This document shows positions 46,001 through 58,225 of a stretch of DNA of 64,000 nucleotides, one piece after another. Below the pieces are notes generated by a model, which was given only the letters and a program-made list of their open reading frames with translations, was not told the DNA's origin and searched no databases. Origin of the DNA: Patagioenas fasciata (taxonomy: Eukaryota > Chordata > Aves > Columbiformes > Columbidae); contig NC_092560.1 of NCBI RefSeq assembly GCF_037038585.1, positions 84,172,049 through 84,236,048 of the forward strand. The letters run 5' to 3'. The position numbers and the translations under genes were made by a program. Each line of letters opens with the position of its first letter. Within the stretch, counting starts at the first letter, position 1.

Positions 46001-49000
46001 TGTTCGTCTGTATCTCGGTGGGGTGGGATTTTGCCCTCCCACGCCCATCCTTGAGGAGGTTTAGTTGCAGATTGCGATCTGTTTTAAGTCTCTTTCCCCC
46101 ACCTTTTACCTCTTGGTAATTACGCCTTTCCATCTTTCTGGATCCGTTGAAATGCCTTTGAAAATTGTTTGGCTTCGTTAGCTGTTTTTCCCAGAATTCA
46201 AGACGTGTTCTTCTGTTCTCGCCTCAAGGTGCTTTTGAGTTAAAACCTTTAGAAAAGCGGAGACAAGAAAAACCTTGCGTGGTTTGCTGCACAAAGGAAG
46301 TGGCGTGGAAACCACTCTGAAACCCTTTGGCTTTCAGTCGCTGGGAGGATTTTACCGCTTGTTTTAATAGAAATTTGCACGAGATCAAGGGTCTGTTGAC
46401 TTCCCATGAGGGCTATTCCACCATTTTCCGTTGTCACAAAGCGGGCTTGCAGGCCGAGGTTTACGTAGCAATTCTTGACACTTCATTTTCTGCTGAGCTT
46501 GTAAGTCCGGGGGCATCACTGTTGGCCCTTTGGGTGAAACGAGCTCTTGGCAATCAAGCCCTAATTAGCAGTGACTTGCATAGAGACTTGTTTGTAAGCC
46601 TACAGTGAAAATACGCGCGCATTGAATGTATATGTAGTGCGGACAGCGTGTGCGTTCGGGGCGCTTGGGATGGGGGGAATAGAAAGCTCTAGGAAGGTGG
46701 AAATCGCGTATTTCCTGACGTTACTCAAAAGCATCACCTGGGACTTGGGTGTAAGAATAATTCCCTAATTCAAACTGATTTCAATCCCTTCCCTGCAGCT
46801 GATTTCCTTTGTACCGGCCGCAGTGGCAGCTCTGGGCCTGTTTCCCGTTCTGCATCGTCTCGCTTGCCGCTTGCTTGCTTGGCGCCCCGTTCCTCGCATC
46901 CCCAAGCAGAACCGACAAGGGTTGCTGTTGAGTCTGGCTCAACCTGAGCTTAAACCTCGCCCAGGGTCTTGCCATTGCGACAGAGAGCATCCCACACTTG
47001 TATAATATTTCCAGTTCTTCTAGAAGAACAGTTTAGCTAAGCCAGCATCCCGAGGCGTAGCGTATCCCACAGCCTGAAATACTCTATAAACCCAATCCCA
47101 CGCAAAGGATGGGAGCGGATACGCAGGGATCGGGCGCTACTCGCCACGTGGAATAGAGATAACGGAAGCTTCGTAGGTGGTTAACAAGGTATAAAACCTG
47201 TTATAAGACGTCAAGGTTGTATCCTCTTGTACGACGAAACATACTAAAGTGTTTTCTTCTTTTTAGTCCAAGTGGTAAGAAGTTCAGAAGCAAGCCTCAG
47301 TTGGCAAGATACCTGGGAAACACTGTTGATCTCAGCAGTTTTGACTTCAGAACGGGAAAGATGATGCCCAGTAAATTGCAGAAGAACAAACAGAAACTAA
47401 GGAATGATTCTCTCAATCAAAATAAGGTTTGTTAGTCACTACTGTGTTTAAGGATATCCTAAGAATTCCCTTTCCTGTAGCTCATTTAGCCGTTTCTTTT
47501 CTGCGTAAAGCAGCCCGCTGCTAGGATGTACATGTATGTTGAATTTTGAGTAGTGCTAGAGACGTAAATTGATGAACACTCCGCTACTACCAAGAGGTTA
47601 CGTGTGAATGGAAGGTTGGAGTAATTCAGGACTTGGCTTGGGACTGAGAACCTCAGGGCTGAGCGATGTTCTTAAGCGGGAAAAGCTCACATTGGTGACA
47701 CCGAGAGATTCCCCCCGTGCGAGGCTTCACATTTCTGTGGTCATCTTCCTGTTCTGAGATGGGATTTTCATGTGCCGGGATGCTTGTTTTCTGAGGCAAA
47801 CGCATTTCCCTGCCTAAACCTGAGTGTAGCTCTGAAGCTTAACAAGGCCGGGCGCTTTTCTACTTTAGATTGAGTTGTTCTCAATTGATCTGATGATTGT
47901 TGTCTGTTTCTTTTCGAAGAACGCTGTATCCTTTTGAAGAAGACGCGCTAGTAGATGAAGAAGCTTACAGGTAGCACGTAGAACCATGACAAATACATTC
48001 ATCTGACTCTCAGATAATACATTCCCGGATAAGCTTTAGAAACCCCACACAACGGGTCAAAAGGGTTTCTGGAACAACCCACAATGCTTCCTTCAGGGTT
48101 TCGAATCTCCAGTAGTTACGAAAACACCAAACAAGTTATCACTGGGTATCGCGCGCTGATGGGTTTGTCGGCTGCTGTTTGTAACGCGGGGACCGCGCGT
48201 TTCATGCCCATCCCTTTTTATCCGAATTATGGAATATTTTCTTCCCACAGCCTTTCGTATAATTTGGGAGCAGTCCAAGGAGAGGTTTTGGTTGGGCTTT
48301 TTGCATGAGCAAAATGACAAAATGTGATATATAAAAGCTAAATGAGTCTCTGCTTATTGTAGTCCTGTCAGCTTAGATCACTACAACATTGCTCTGTTAA
48401 ATACAAGATTAGAAAGAAAAAACCCACTTTTTTTTAGGTAATTAACATTTATTCTTTCTAAACGACTCAATCTGTGACTCCTGAGCTTTCAAGAACGTTT
48501 GACCTTATTCCTGTGATATGAAAGAGGAGGTTTTACCTTATTCCTGAAGTTGATTTCCACAGCCACCGAGATGATTGTGATTTTCCCCTTGCACAGGCAG
48601 GTTTGTGTAGAAACTCGCTCCCATTTTATGGCTTGTTTGGCTTTGTACAAGCCATTTACCGCTAATATTTCCAAATTCTTGGGCTCCCCTTCTGTTTCAA
48701 GGAGGAATAGCAAACTATGTTAATTCTGGAGGGATGTGTCTGGACAATGAGGTTTGGATGGCAATTGCCATCGTTCTCATCTCTGAGATTCTCATCAGGA
48801 GCAGCCTAGAACTCAAGGCCAAGCCTAACGTACTAATGCCAGCTTAAAAGGGAACCGAGGAGACTATTTGCTAACGACCACTCTTAATTTTGTGATCATG
48901 TCCAGCGGCGTAAATAACATGGCAATATTCTTCTAGCCATGTATCTCCAACCTTAGCGTTGTGCATCCTTAGCATTACTGGCAATAAATACATATATTTG

Positions 49001-52000
49001 ATAGGTTTATTTATGGCAGAGCCACGGGGGGAGTTTATTTCAACCCATACTGATCTTACCATTGTTTTCTGTGTAATTATGTTCACATTTCGCTCGCAAA
49101 TCGAGTTGCTTTACTGATTGGAAATGCAACGAAATGAGGAATACAGTTGGATGTGAACCCAGTAGATAGCGCATTCTGCTTAAAAAATACGCTTATCTAT
49201 CGTTTCTGTTGAAAATATAGTAGCAAATACTCATTAAACGTGCTGTCTGGTGATAAGGGACTCTTTAGGTTAAAGGATTTGAAAGGCCTGGGGCACCTTG
49301 ATGCTTCTGGAAATACAGGTGGTGGATTGAAGTTCCTTTGGAAACTGTTGTTGGAGCATCAAATGCTCCCAATGAGTGCAAATGAGTAGGGGACATGGGT
49401 ATTTCTGCTATCTGAAGGGCTTTGATTTTGTGCTATGAGTCCAGCCCCCAATCTACCTGTGATTCATAGGTTTGTCCACCTATTTGGAGCTTAATCGCCA
49501 GCTGAAATGAAATAATCCGTGTCCGACCATATCTATTATATTATTAATATATATTGTTTTATCCAGAAAGCTCCGAGGAGCTTTCTGTTCTTCAGGAAAG
49601 TTTGGTTGGAGGGATCTTTATGACTTATTTCTCTTCTTCTTTATTCTTCTACTGGAAGCTCTTTGTCACAAATAAATCCTAGAAGTAGCTTATGATTTGT
49701 TGCCAAAGAGAGTTTCTCCGAATATAATTTGCCTGAAGAAACCTCCCTTTTAATTATCCTGAGTTCAATGGGTTTAGTTTTAACTCCTCTTTAAGTCACA
49801 TTAAGAAACGTGGAACTATTTAAGTCCAAAAGGAACGTGTACCTATTTTTCACGGCCTTAAAACGAAGCCCTTTGCTCTAGAAACGTGGGCTAAACCGGA
49901 TTTATTACAGATGCCTCTGTCGTATTATTCATTTTGGGCCGTTTTAATTGCTGCTTTAGCACAGAATTCCCCCGGGGGCATGGGCTTCAAAGCTTCAAAT
50001 GCTCCTTTGAACTCGGTGTCACAAGACGAGGGGAGGCGGATGGGGTTTTGAATGAAGTGACGCGGCGTGCGGCAAGTTCGTCGGCAAAACCACGCGTCTC
50101 GCGACTTCGGTGCTGATCGAGCGGGCGTTTCTTGGGTTGCCCAACACTATGGAGTGTAGGGCACGTTGTAGGGTTGTATTTCTTCATCAGATACTCGGTC
50201 TAGTATCTCCAAGGGCCGAAGGGTTTGATGTGGGGTGAGATATCCTTGGTAAAGTTGTATCTGATGCCTGGGAATCATCGGTTCCCGAAGCTGCTAAAAT
50301 CCAAAACGCTCAATACGGTTTTCATTCCAGACTAAATTACTGACTTAAGGATTATTTGATGTAGAAATCGCTTAGTAAATCTGTGACCAAAGCTCTATAG
50401 GAAGCCTTTAAGACATGGAGCACTAGAACTGTTGCCTACAAACATCTTTTCATGATGCTTTTGGAGTTTGGTTTTGACACCTGATGGTGAAGCTGTGTCT
50501 TTTCCCAAAGAAGAGGGCACATCTATAGAAGAGAGCGAATCCAACGTGAATTTGTGTCATTTTTCTGTAGCGTGTTTTTTTTTTTAATCCCCTTTTTTCC
50601 TTTGATTAACAGGGGAAACCAGACTTAAACACAACTTTACCCATCAGACAAACCGCCTCCATTTTCAAGCAACCCGTCACCAAAGTGACCAATCACCCCA
50701 GTAACAAAGTGCGATCGGATCCGCAGCGAGTGACGGAGCAGCCGCGCCAGGTAAGAACCGGACATTTCCATTGGGACTACTCATCCGCGTTCCGATTCCA
50801 TGTGAGAATTCCCATCTTGGAGGTTACTTCTAAAAATCACAATTCATATGGAAACCGTTTTTCTTAATGCAAAAGTTCATTCGTCACGTTCTTGAAATCC
50901 GGATACAAGCTGTACAGTCACCATTGGACGTCAAATAAAGTTGTGCAGGAGCAGCCTAGAACTCAAGGCCAAGCCTAACGTACTAATGCCAGCTTAAAAG
51001 GGAACCGAGGAGAATATTTGCTAACGACCGCTCTTAATTTTGTGGTCGTGTCCAGCGACATAAATAACATGGCAATATTCTTCTAGCCACATATCTCCAG
51101 CCTTAGCGTTGTGCATCCTTAGCATTATTGGCAATAAATACATATATTTGATAGGTTTATTTATGGCAGAGCCACGGGGGGAGTTTATTTCAACTCAGGA
51201 AGTAATCAGGAAGTGATCTCTTTCTTTTATATAGAAGAACTTTGTGGGAAATCAATAAAAACTGTATCCTAATCTCTGTTTTTCACTGTAATACCACGAC
51301 AAATACAAAGCGCGGTAACATCAACTCATTTCACACAAGCTCTCCTGCAGCTGCTTTTCTCGATATCATCGACAGGTGATGAATGATCAGCTGGATAACG
51401 TGGCGTATATTCCATTGAGGGATCGCTTTTAAATCTAACTGGTATTTTTGAATTGTAGCGTTATTCCCATCAATTTGAAACACCTTATTCTGCCCTAGAA
51501 GTGCAGGGATGGGCAGGAAACGCAGAGCCGTGTTTTGCACACTTAGGCATCGCTACCGTTTCACCCCATTTCCTTTGAAGCCGCGTCCAATATTGTGCTT
51601 TCCAACACCTCGAATGTAAGATGTAGCATCAGGAATTTAGACTCTGCATCCTCTAAATTCAGGTGAGAGAGAGAGAGAGAAGAAATACGGAGCCGTTTTG
51701 GATCATCTTGTTGCGATGTCTTGTTGCTACTCGGCGGCCTCAGCTGTTGGGCCCGTGTAAGCCCATCGCGTTCACACCTAAAAGATGCATCATTGCACGT
51801 TGAATTCGCCTTCTTGGGGTTTTCCTTCTCAACTGCTACACTTTGTGTGTCAGGAACTTCCAGGAGTTCATCCCTTGTCTTCTGAGAATGAGCATCCGGT
51901 AAAAAATGGGCAGAACGGGCTGTTTTATTCTGCTTTACTCGCTAGCTGGAGCATCAGTATTGATAGATACCATCTTAGCTTGGTTTTCATGACGTGAGAT

Positions 52001-55000
52001 ACAATTTCTGGACAAATGCAGCCTTGCAAATGCATTTGGATTCTCTCCCCTCCAGATAAAGCCGGTGTTTTCCTTCCATAAATAATCCTTGTGCGTATCG
52101 CAGCCTTCTCATCTCATCCTCAGCTCTGCAAGCGTTCCTGTAAATATATCCATGTTGGATATCCAAGTGAATGCTGAAACACTGACTGTATTTATTGCCT
52201 ATTTGTGTATAAACTCCTTCAGTGCCTCTCCTCCCCGTTTCTTCAATCCTTAGCCCAAATCCCTGAAGGAATCGTTGCTTTTGTAGCTCTAGATCTCCAT
52301 CTCCGCTTCAACCGCTTCTCTCCTGCCTCCCTTTCCACAAGACGGTCGAACCAGAATTCCCTGCAATTTCTCCTTAATTAGAGAGCGAAAGAAACGAGTC
52401 CTGGAGTCCTTTGGCAGCCAGGAGGGTTTTCCGTGACTTCGGAGCGAGCAGACGCGTCGGTTGGCGTTGGCAGGGAAGATGTTTGGCAGCAAAACCTGTG
52501 GTAGTTCTTGGAAAGAGTAATTAATACCAACTCAACCCTCATCTTCCCATAGGTAAATCTGGCGATTAGCGCGACAAATCTTTGTGCCCATGATTATTCT
52601 TCCTCTAAGTGACTTTTCTTCAAATACTACCAGTCAACCCATGGAATTTCTCCAATTATTCTTATCTAATCAAACGATAAGAATATCTATAAGTTCCTAA
52701 ATAGCTCATCTAATTGCAGTTTTCTTCAAGGTGCTTTAATGTCTATTTTTCAAGCATCAACATGCTCAGAATATTCTACCTTTCCATAAGCTTACTTAAG
52801 AGAGGTTTTCTTACTATTTCTATGAGTTTGGGTTTATTAACCTCACAGACTCCACTACATCATCTACCCAGAGGCCAGAAATACTCTTTAAAATGGATTC
52901 AAAACTCTCTTTTCTACCTCCCGCCGCATATATTTGCAGTGGGTTGTACTGGAGTGGATTATTGAATAGGATTATATATGACAAACTAAATCTCTCAGCT
53001 CACCAATACCAGAAACATTGTTGGTTCTTCTGGGTCCAGTCAAGTACATCTGTTGGCATCTACAGTCTCTTTGATAATCCGTAAATAGATTAAATTAGAC
53101 GTTCTCCATTGATTTATGTATAAATCAGGAATGTTTGAATGCTAAGAACATCTGTGCTTTCCTTTTAAAAATCAAAGCATTGGACTGGATCCCTCTCTAT
53201 AAAACTTACCCATAGGCTTCTACGGCTTGAGCGATTGCAAACAGACTTTTATTCATCGAAGGAAAAGGAACAGCTCATGATACATTTGTTTTTGGTGGTT
53301 CTCGCAACAGAGAGGCTCATCTATCGTTTCCTTGTTTGCCGAATGAGAAATAATCTGTAATTCTCCAACACCGGGAAATGCAAAAAGGAAAACTCCACTA
53401 ACGTAGCCCAAACCTGGTTGAAATGCTACATCTTCTTCTTTTTCGGAGCAATCCAGTTATTTCTGAGTGCTCTTTCCACAGGAAATTCATCGCTACGTTC
53501 CTGCTTCCCTCCTTATTAAGATGACGTGTTCAATATGGCTTCACACAGCATGGGTTACTGTTCTATAACCTACTGGGCACTGTCTAATTTCTATTGTTTT
53601 ATTTCCAGGGGCTGATTGAGGGGTTTTTTTCCAATGATTCCTCCTCTTGTTTTCTGTTTCTCAGCTTTTCTGGGAGAAGAGGCTCCAAGGGCTCAGCGCG
53701 TCAGACGTCAGCGAACAGATCATCAAATCCATGGAGCTGCCCAAAGGGCTCCAAGGTAGCGCGGTTCCTTCACATCCATCTTTGTGCTTCAAAAGGAGAT
53801 TCTCTTACGTTTCCAGTTTACAATCAGATCAAGTAAAGTTCAACCTGTAAATGTCCTTGCTGACAAAATACCTCAGTCTCCAAACTGGGTTGATTTTCGA
53901 TTCATTTAGCATAGGTGTCATAAACCAGACATCAGAACTGCACTTGTAGCGCTGAAAGTTGATCGAAAATATGGTTGAGTCCTTGTTCAGAATGAATAAC
54001 TTTCTTTTGTTGCTTGGGAGGTTTTCTCGGGAATTTGTTATTAAAACCTCCTGTGTTTATTTTCCAGAATTAATTTAATACCTCATTCCAGAATTAATTT
54101 AATACCTCATTCCAGAATTAATTTAATACCTTAAAGCAACGACGGGTGCTGCCGTGGGTTAATCCCACAGAGCCGCAAAGAAACTATTTCAACATATAAC
54201 TGATAAATTGATGGTGTGATCACCTTTATTTAAAAATCATTGCAAAAAATGTGGATTTTATAGATGCAACACCTTTTGAACGCTGATTTCCATTAAACAA
54301 GAACGGTGCTGTCGCAAAACCTTTATTAAGTGTTTAGATGACACAACCACCTATCCAATGGCAATTGTATCATGACGAGAGCTCCACCGCTGGATGCGGT
54401 GGGTGAAATCCGGCCCGTAAATGCTGGGTTCTCTTGATTGTAGGAGTCGGGCCGGGTAACAACGACGACACGCTGTTGTCAGCCGTGGCCAGCGCTTTGC
54501 ACACCAGCTCGGCGCCCATCACGGGGCAGCTCTCGGCAGCCGTCGAGAAGAACCCGGCCGTCTGGCTCAACACGTCGCAGCCCCTCTGCAAAGCTTTCAT
54601 CGTCACGGACGACGACATCAGGTAGCGCAGTGTCACAGTATGTTTGGGATTGGAAGGGACCTCAGAAGATCATCCAGTCCAATCCCCCTGCTGGAACAGG
54701 AACACCTAGGTGAGGTCGCACAGGAAGGTGTCCTGTTTGAATGTCTGCAGAGAAGGAGACTCCACAACCTCCCTGGGCAGCCTGGGCCAGGCTCTGCCAC
54801 CCTCACTGAGAAGAAGTTTCTTCTCAAGTTTAAGTGGAACCTCTTGTGTTCCAACTTGATCCCATTACCCCTTGTCCTATCATTGTTTGCCACCGAGAAG
54901 AGCCTGGCTCCATCCTCCTGGTTCTCACCCTTTATAAACATTAATAAGGTCACCCCTCAGTCTCCTCTTCTCCAGACTAAAGAGCCCCAGCTCCCTCAGC

Positions 55001-56117
55001 CTTTCTTCATAAGGGAGATGCTCCACTCCCTTAATCATCTTTGTTGCCCTATGCTGGACCCTCTCCAGCAGTTCCCTGTCCTTCTGGAGCTGAGGGGCCC
55101 AGAACTGGACACAATATTCTAGATGGGGTCATTGACCACCACTCTCTGGCTTCTCTCCTTAAGCCAGTTTGCAACCCACCTCACTATTCTATTGTCTAGA
55201 CCACACCTCCTCAATTTAGCGGTGAGGATGATGGCGGAGACTGTGTCGAAGGCTTTACTGAGGTCAAGGTAGACCCATCCAGCGCTTAGAAAACCCGCCA
55301 AGCAAAAACCCGCCTCTCCTCTTTAATAACAACATGAAATACTCACGAAGCCGTGAGTCGCAATCCCCATTTCCCTTCCCAAGAGAGCGCCCCGAACATG
55401 AAGTCATGCTCCACATCGGCTTTTTTCCCGTCCCGTTTCTGTTTGGTTGGGTTAATTAGTTGATCTCAGGTGTCATTTCACCAAAGAAATAAGACTTTTC
55501 CCCTGTAAAGTGTAACTTTGTGGCTAACGCGCTCTCTTGAGGCGGGAGATGTGGTACGAATAGCACGCCCACATCTACTCATTTATTTCCTAAAGGTCAT
55601 TGAAACGTCTGCAGAGCTCATGTTAAGCTATAAAATCACCCGATTCCCAGCCCTTTGCTTCAGGATTTTGCTTTATTTTCATAAATAGCAGCTTTTAGGA
55701 GGTAAACTCTTCGGCACTGTCACTCTTTTGACAAAGGGAGGATGGATGTTTCGCTAGATACGTGAAACTTCAGGGCTTTTCCAGGTCATATTAATACATT
55801 TCAAAGCCCCAGTGACCAGAACTGTGTTCAAGGGACGTTGACATTTCATTCTTGATCCAGCCTTTATTAGACAAGTGTCCTCAATGGGATCTGCTTTATT
55901 GGAATTACATTTATCCGGAGTCATTGCTGATGTGAGTAGGATGTTCCCACCTCCAAGAGCTGACATTTGTGCCCCTTTTGCCCTTAGGAAACAAGAAGAG
56001 CGGGTGCAACAAGTGCGCAAGAAGCTGGAGGAGGCGCTGATGGCCGATATTTTGTCCCGAGCGGCTGACACCACGAAGGACATGGAGGTGGAAATGGATA
56101 ACGGAGGCGAGGCGTAA
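39670..56117 (+). CDS. MBD2: MBD2, methyl-CpG-binding domain protein 2
   Basis: MBD2 binds methylated CpG and recruits the NuRD complex to silence genes. Six coding exons, phases consistent: 39670-39782, 47267-47426, 50613-50750, 53665-53755, 54444-54621, 55988-56117 (TAA). That is 810 nt, 269 aa from ATG 39670, or 263 aa from ATG 39688. The second ATG matches the human MBD2b start ([10 protein letters not shown]) and has the better context (A at -3, G at +4). Order: MBD domain (about residues 7-75: [20 protein letters not shown], then [16 protein letters not shown] and [11 protein letters not shown]), a middle transcription-repression region ([41 protein letters not shown]), a conserved [20 protein letters not shown] block, and a C-terminal coiled coil ([20 protein letters not shown]) that pairs with GATAD2 in NuRD. 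Intron 1 is 7.5 kb. No RG-rich MBD2a extension is encoded upstream. The donor of exon 5 is weak (AG|GTAGCG). Confidence 0.97.
40076..40575. repeat. 33-bp minisatellite in MBD2 intron 1
   Basis: About a dozen GC-rich units built on CCGGCTGTCAGGGGGGTGAG followed by GCC(G/A)(G/A)TCCCTTCC. The first few units are longer (about 43 bp, with an extra CCGTCCTGC-type segment) and the rest are 33 bp. Units with GCCGATCC cluster at 40250-40395 and units with GCCGGTCC before and after, so variants spread locally. A 33-bp period is a multiple of three, so false ORFs ([11 protein letters not shown]-type plus, [11 protein letters not shown]-type minus) run through it. Confidence 0.95.
40576..47266. other. 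MBD2 intron 1, remaining sequence
   Basis: About 6.7 kb of unique intronic DNA. I found no second gene, no clear snoRNA and no large transposon. Human MBD2 is, as I recall, host to SNORA37. I looked for a box H/ACA layout but cannot confirm one by eye. A short ATAGAATCATAGAATC at about 43912-43927 may be a CR1 tail. Confidence 0.5.
47427..50612. other. MBD2 intron 2
   Basis: Mostly unique AT-rich DNA containing the first copy of the 249-bp duplicated block and a CpG-richer patch at about 50010-50130. Nothing in it is recognisable as coding. Confidence 0.55.
48796..49044 (+). repeat. 249-bp duplicated block, copy 1 (MBD2 intron 2)
   Basis: It starts CAGGAGCAGCCTAGAACTCA and ends GGGGAGTTTATTTCAAC. 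It matches 50946-51194 base for base in length with about ten substitutions (roughly 96% identity by eye). No coding potential and no recognised family. Confidence 0.92.
50946..51194 (+). repeat. 249-bp duplicated block, copy 2 (MBD2 intron 3)
   Basis: Direct copy of 48796-49044, about 2150 bp away and 195 bp past MBD2 exon 3. Sequence similarity stops abruptly at both ends, and flanks share nothing obvious. It may be a short interspersed or LTR-type element inserted twice, or a segmental copy. Confidence 0.92.
51195..53664. other. MBD2 intron 3, remaining sequence
   Basis: AT-rich intronic DNA with a short (GA)n run at about 51665-51680. No exon or RNA gene recognised. Confidence 0.6.
54064..54132. 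repeat. 24-bp tandem triplication in MBD2 intron 4
   Basis: Three near-perfect copies of CCAGAATTAATTTAATACCT followed by CATT. Confidence 0.9.
54633..55310 (-). mobile_element. CR1 LINE, internally deleted, minus strand, in MBD2 intron 5
   Basis: The CR1 3' end begins 11 bp after the MBD2 exon 5 donor. In reverse the 3' region shows GGCTGCCCAGGGAGG and GGGGTAATGGG-type phrases. Further along, at about 55140-55301, the minus strand encodes [13 protein letters not shown] and [13 protein letters not shown], pieces of the CR1 reverse transcriptase around the first motifs. The catalytic region between these pieces is absent, so the copy has an internal deletion and cannot move. Confidence 0.93.
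55311..55987. other. MBD2 intron 5, unique part
   Basis: Unique sequence between the CR1 copy and coding exon 6. Nothing recognised apart from the acceptor CCCTTAG at 55981-55987. Confidence 0.6.
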
Positions 56118-56309
56118 AAAGAAATCAGGTAACGCATCACCCGCGCTCCTGCTTCATTCTGGGGCTTCGTATTCAAAGGATAAAGCAGAGAAACCCGCCG
56201 CCTTCCGTTCTTTCAAATTGGATTGAGTGAAATCACACGACACGTTCCTGAAACGTCTCGCCTTGTTTTGAGATGGATAATTCCTCTACAAATCGATTTT
56301 CCAACCATC

Positions 56310-57290
56310 TTCTTGTATCTAGTGTCTGGTTGGAGGCCTGGATCTAGTGCAGTGCCTCAAGGACCAGTACTGGGGCCTATATTATTCAATATATTCATCA
56401 ATGATTTGGCCGAGGGAATAGAGTGACTGTCAGTGACACCAAGCTGGGAGGAGTGGTGACACTGGAAGCTGTGCTGCCATCAGAGACCTGGACAGGCTGG
56501 AGAGTTGGGGAATATTGAACGGAATAGAACAAGGGCAAGTGTAGAGTCTTGAATGTGGGCAGGAACAACCCCAGGGTCCAGTGTAAGTTGGGGAATGAGC
56601 TGTTGGAGAGCAGTGAAAAGGGAGCTGGGGGTCCTGGGGCCAGCAGGGTGAGCATGAGCCAGCACTGGGCCCTTGTGGCCAGGAAGCCAATGGTACCTGG
56701 GGTGGGTTAGAAGGGGGTGGTCAGTAGGTCAGAGAGGTTCTCCTGCCCCTCTGCTCTGCCCTGGGGAGACCACACCTGGAATCTTGTGTCCAGTTGTGGC
56801 CCCTCAGCTCCAGAAGGACAGGGAACTGCTGCAGAGAGTCCAGCGCAGCCACCAAGATGCTGAAGGGAGTGGAGCATCTCCCGGGTGAGGAAAGGCTGAG
56901 GGAGCTGGGGCTCTGGAGCTGGACAAGAGGAGACTGAGGGGTGACTTATTCATGGGGATCAATATGGAAAGGGAGAGTGTCAGGAGGATGGAGCCAGGCT
57001 CTTCTGGGTGACAACCAATGGTAGGACAAGGGGTAATGGGTACAAAGTGGAACACAAGAGGTTCCACTTAAATATGAGAAGGAACTTGTTTGGGGTGAGG
57101 GTGTCAGAGCCTGGCCCAGGCTGCCCAGGGAGGCTGTGGAGTCTCCTTCTCTGCAGACATTCAAACCCGCCTGGACACCTTCCTGTGGAACCTCAGCTGG
57201 GTGTTCCTGCTCCATGGGGGGGTTGCACTGGATGAGCTTTCCAGGTCCCTCCAACTCCCGACATTCTGGGATTCTGGGATTCTTACACCT
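56310..57290 (+). mobile_element. CR1 LINE 3' fragment with RT remnant, plus strand, in the MBD2 3' UTR intron
   Basis: The plus strand at about 56330-56426 encodes [20 protein letters not shown], a hallmark CR1 reverse-transcriptase motif, and then runs through the CR1 3' region to a GATTCTGGGATTC tail (about 57275-57285). Frameshifts and gaps make it inactive. It is close in sequence to the minus-strand copy at 8.6-9.4 kb. Confidence 0.94.
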
Positions 57291-57753
57291 GTTTATGGGA
57301 CTGATCTGGGGTTGTTTTTATTCCTCATCCATGCAACATAAAGGCAAATTGGATCTTTCTGAGCTTTTTACCACTGTTGTTCGCTGGCCACAAACAGACC
57401 AGAAATCTTGATGTTTATCAGGCTCCTGGCATCTCTTAATTACCTTAACATACACCTAATTACTATTAAACTCTTAATCCCTGAGTAATTCCCCTATCAA
57501 AGTCTATTTATGGAGGACGTGAAAGAACCAGCGTTGGTTTCGCCGCGAATTTTCGAACCTCTTTTAGAATGATGGAGTAATAAACGTATTTATTTCTGTG
57601 TTGGTTCTGCAGTGGGATCAGTAGATCTCGAGTTTCCTCAGCATCTGAGCTGCTTATGGGCTTGAAATTGGAATTAATGCAACCATCAACCTTTGCTTCT
57701 TCAAAAGGGCTTATTTCTTTCTCTATTTCTTATGATTTCTGTCTCTTTTACAG

Positions 57754-58225
57754 GTACTTTTAACTGACTTGTCCCAGGAGGAACTTCCAGAAGACAGAGG
57801 CACTTTCTCCTTTGGTCTTTCGTTCTAAGAAGAAAAGGACCCATGCACATTTATAGCTTTCTAATAGCATTAAAACCAAGGCCTTTTGTAGACTCCTATT
57901 TTTGATGTATATATCTTATTTGAAAAGCAACTTTATTTTGTGTCCTATGACTCCAAGTCTTTTTTTAAGTCTCAAACGTTACCCTTAATCTAAAGCTGAG
58001 CTTTTGATGCCAGGTTGCAAACCTACTGGAATTCTCTTGCCTGTCCTAACGATTGGGTTTTCCTGTGGTTTTTAGAAAGGCCGGATCAGGAGAACAGAAC
58101 CATTTCCCAATTAAGGATTCTTGTGACTCTGTATATAAACAGATTTTTATACCTATGGGTGAAAGCACCTGCACATTCTTCCGTCATCACTGTAAGGAGA
58201 AATAAATGATTATATTCCAAGCAGC
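57754..58225 (+). other. MBD2: MBD2 non-coding last exon (3' UTR)
   Basis: Eleven bases after the MBD2 stop codon there is a donor (AAATCAG|GTAACG, 56128/56129). The matching acceptor is TCTTTTACAG ending at 57753. The exon starts GTACTTTTAACTGACTTGTC and runs to an AATAAA at 58201-58206. A spliced 3' UTR of this type is, as I recall, also found in mammalian MBD2. The end is estimated as about 20 bp past the signal. Confidence 0.7.
58201..58206 (+). terminator. MBD2 poly(A) signal AATAAA
   Basis: Perfect AATAAA at the end of the last MBD2 exon. The next 1.1 kb has no further coding signal. Confidence 0.65.

Noticed and set aside
54640-55122. 160-codon plus frame after MBD2 exon 5
   Set aside because: It is antisense reading through a CR1 3' end.
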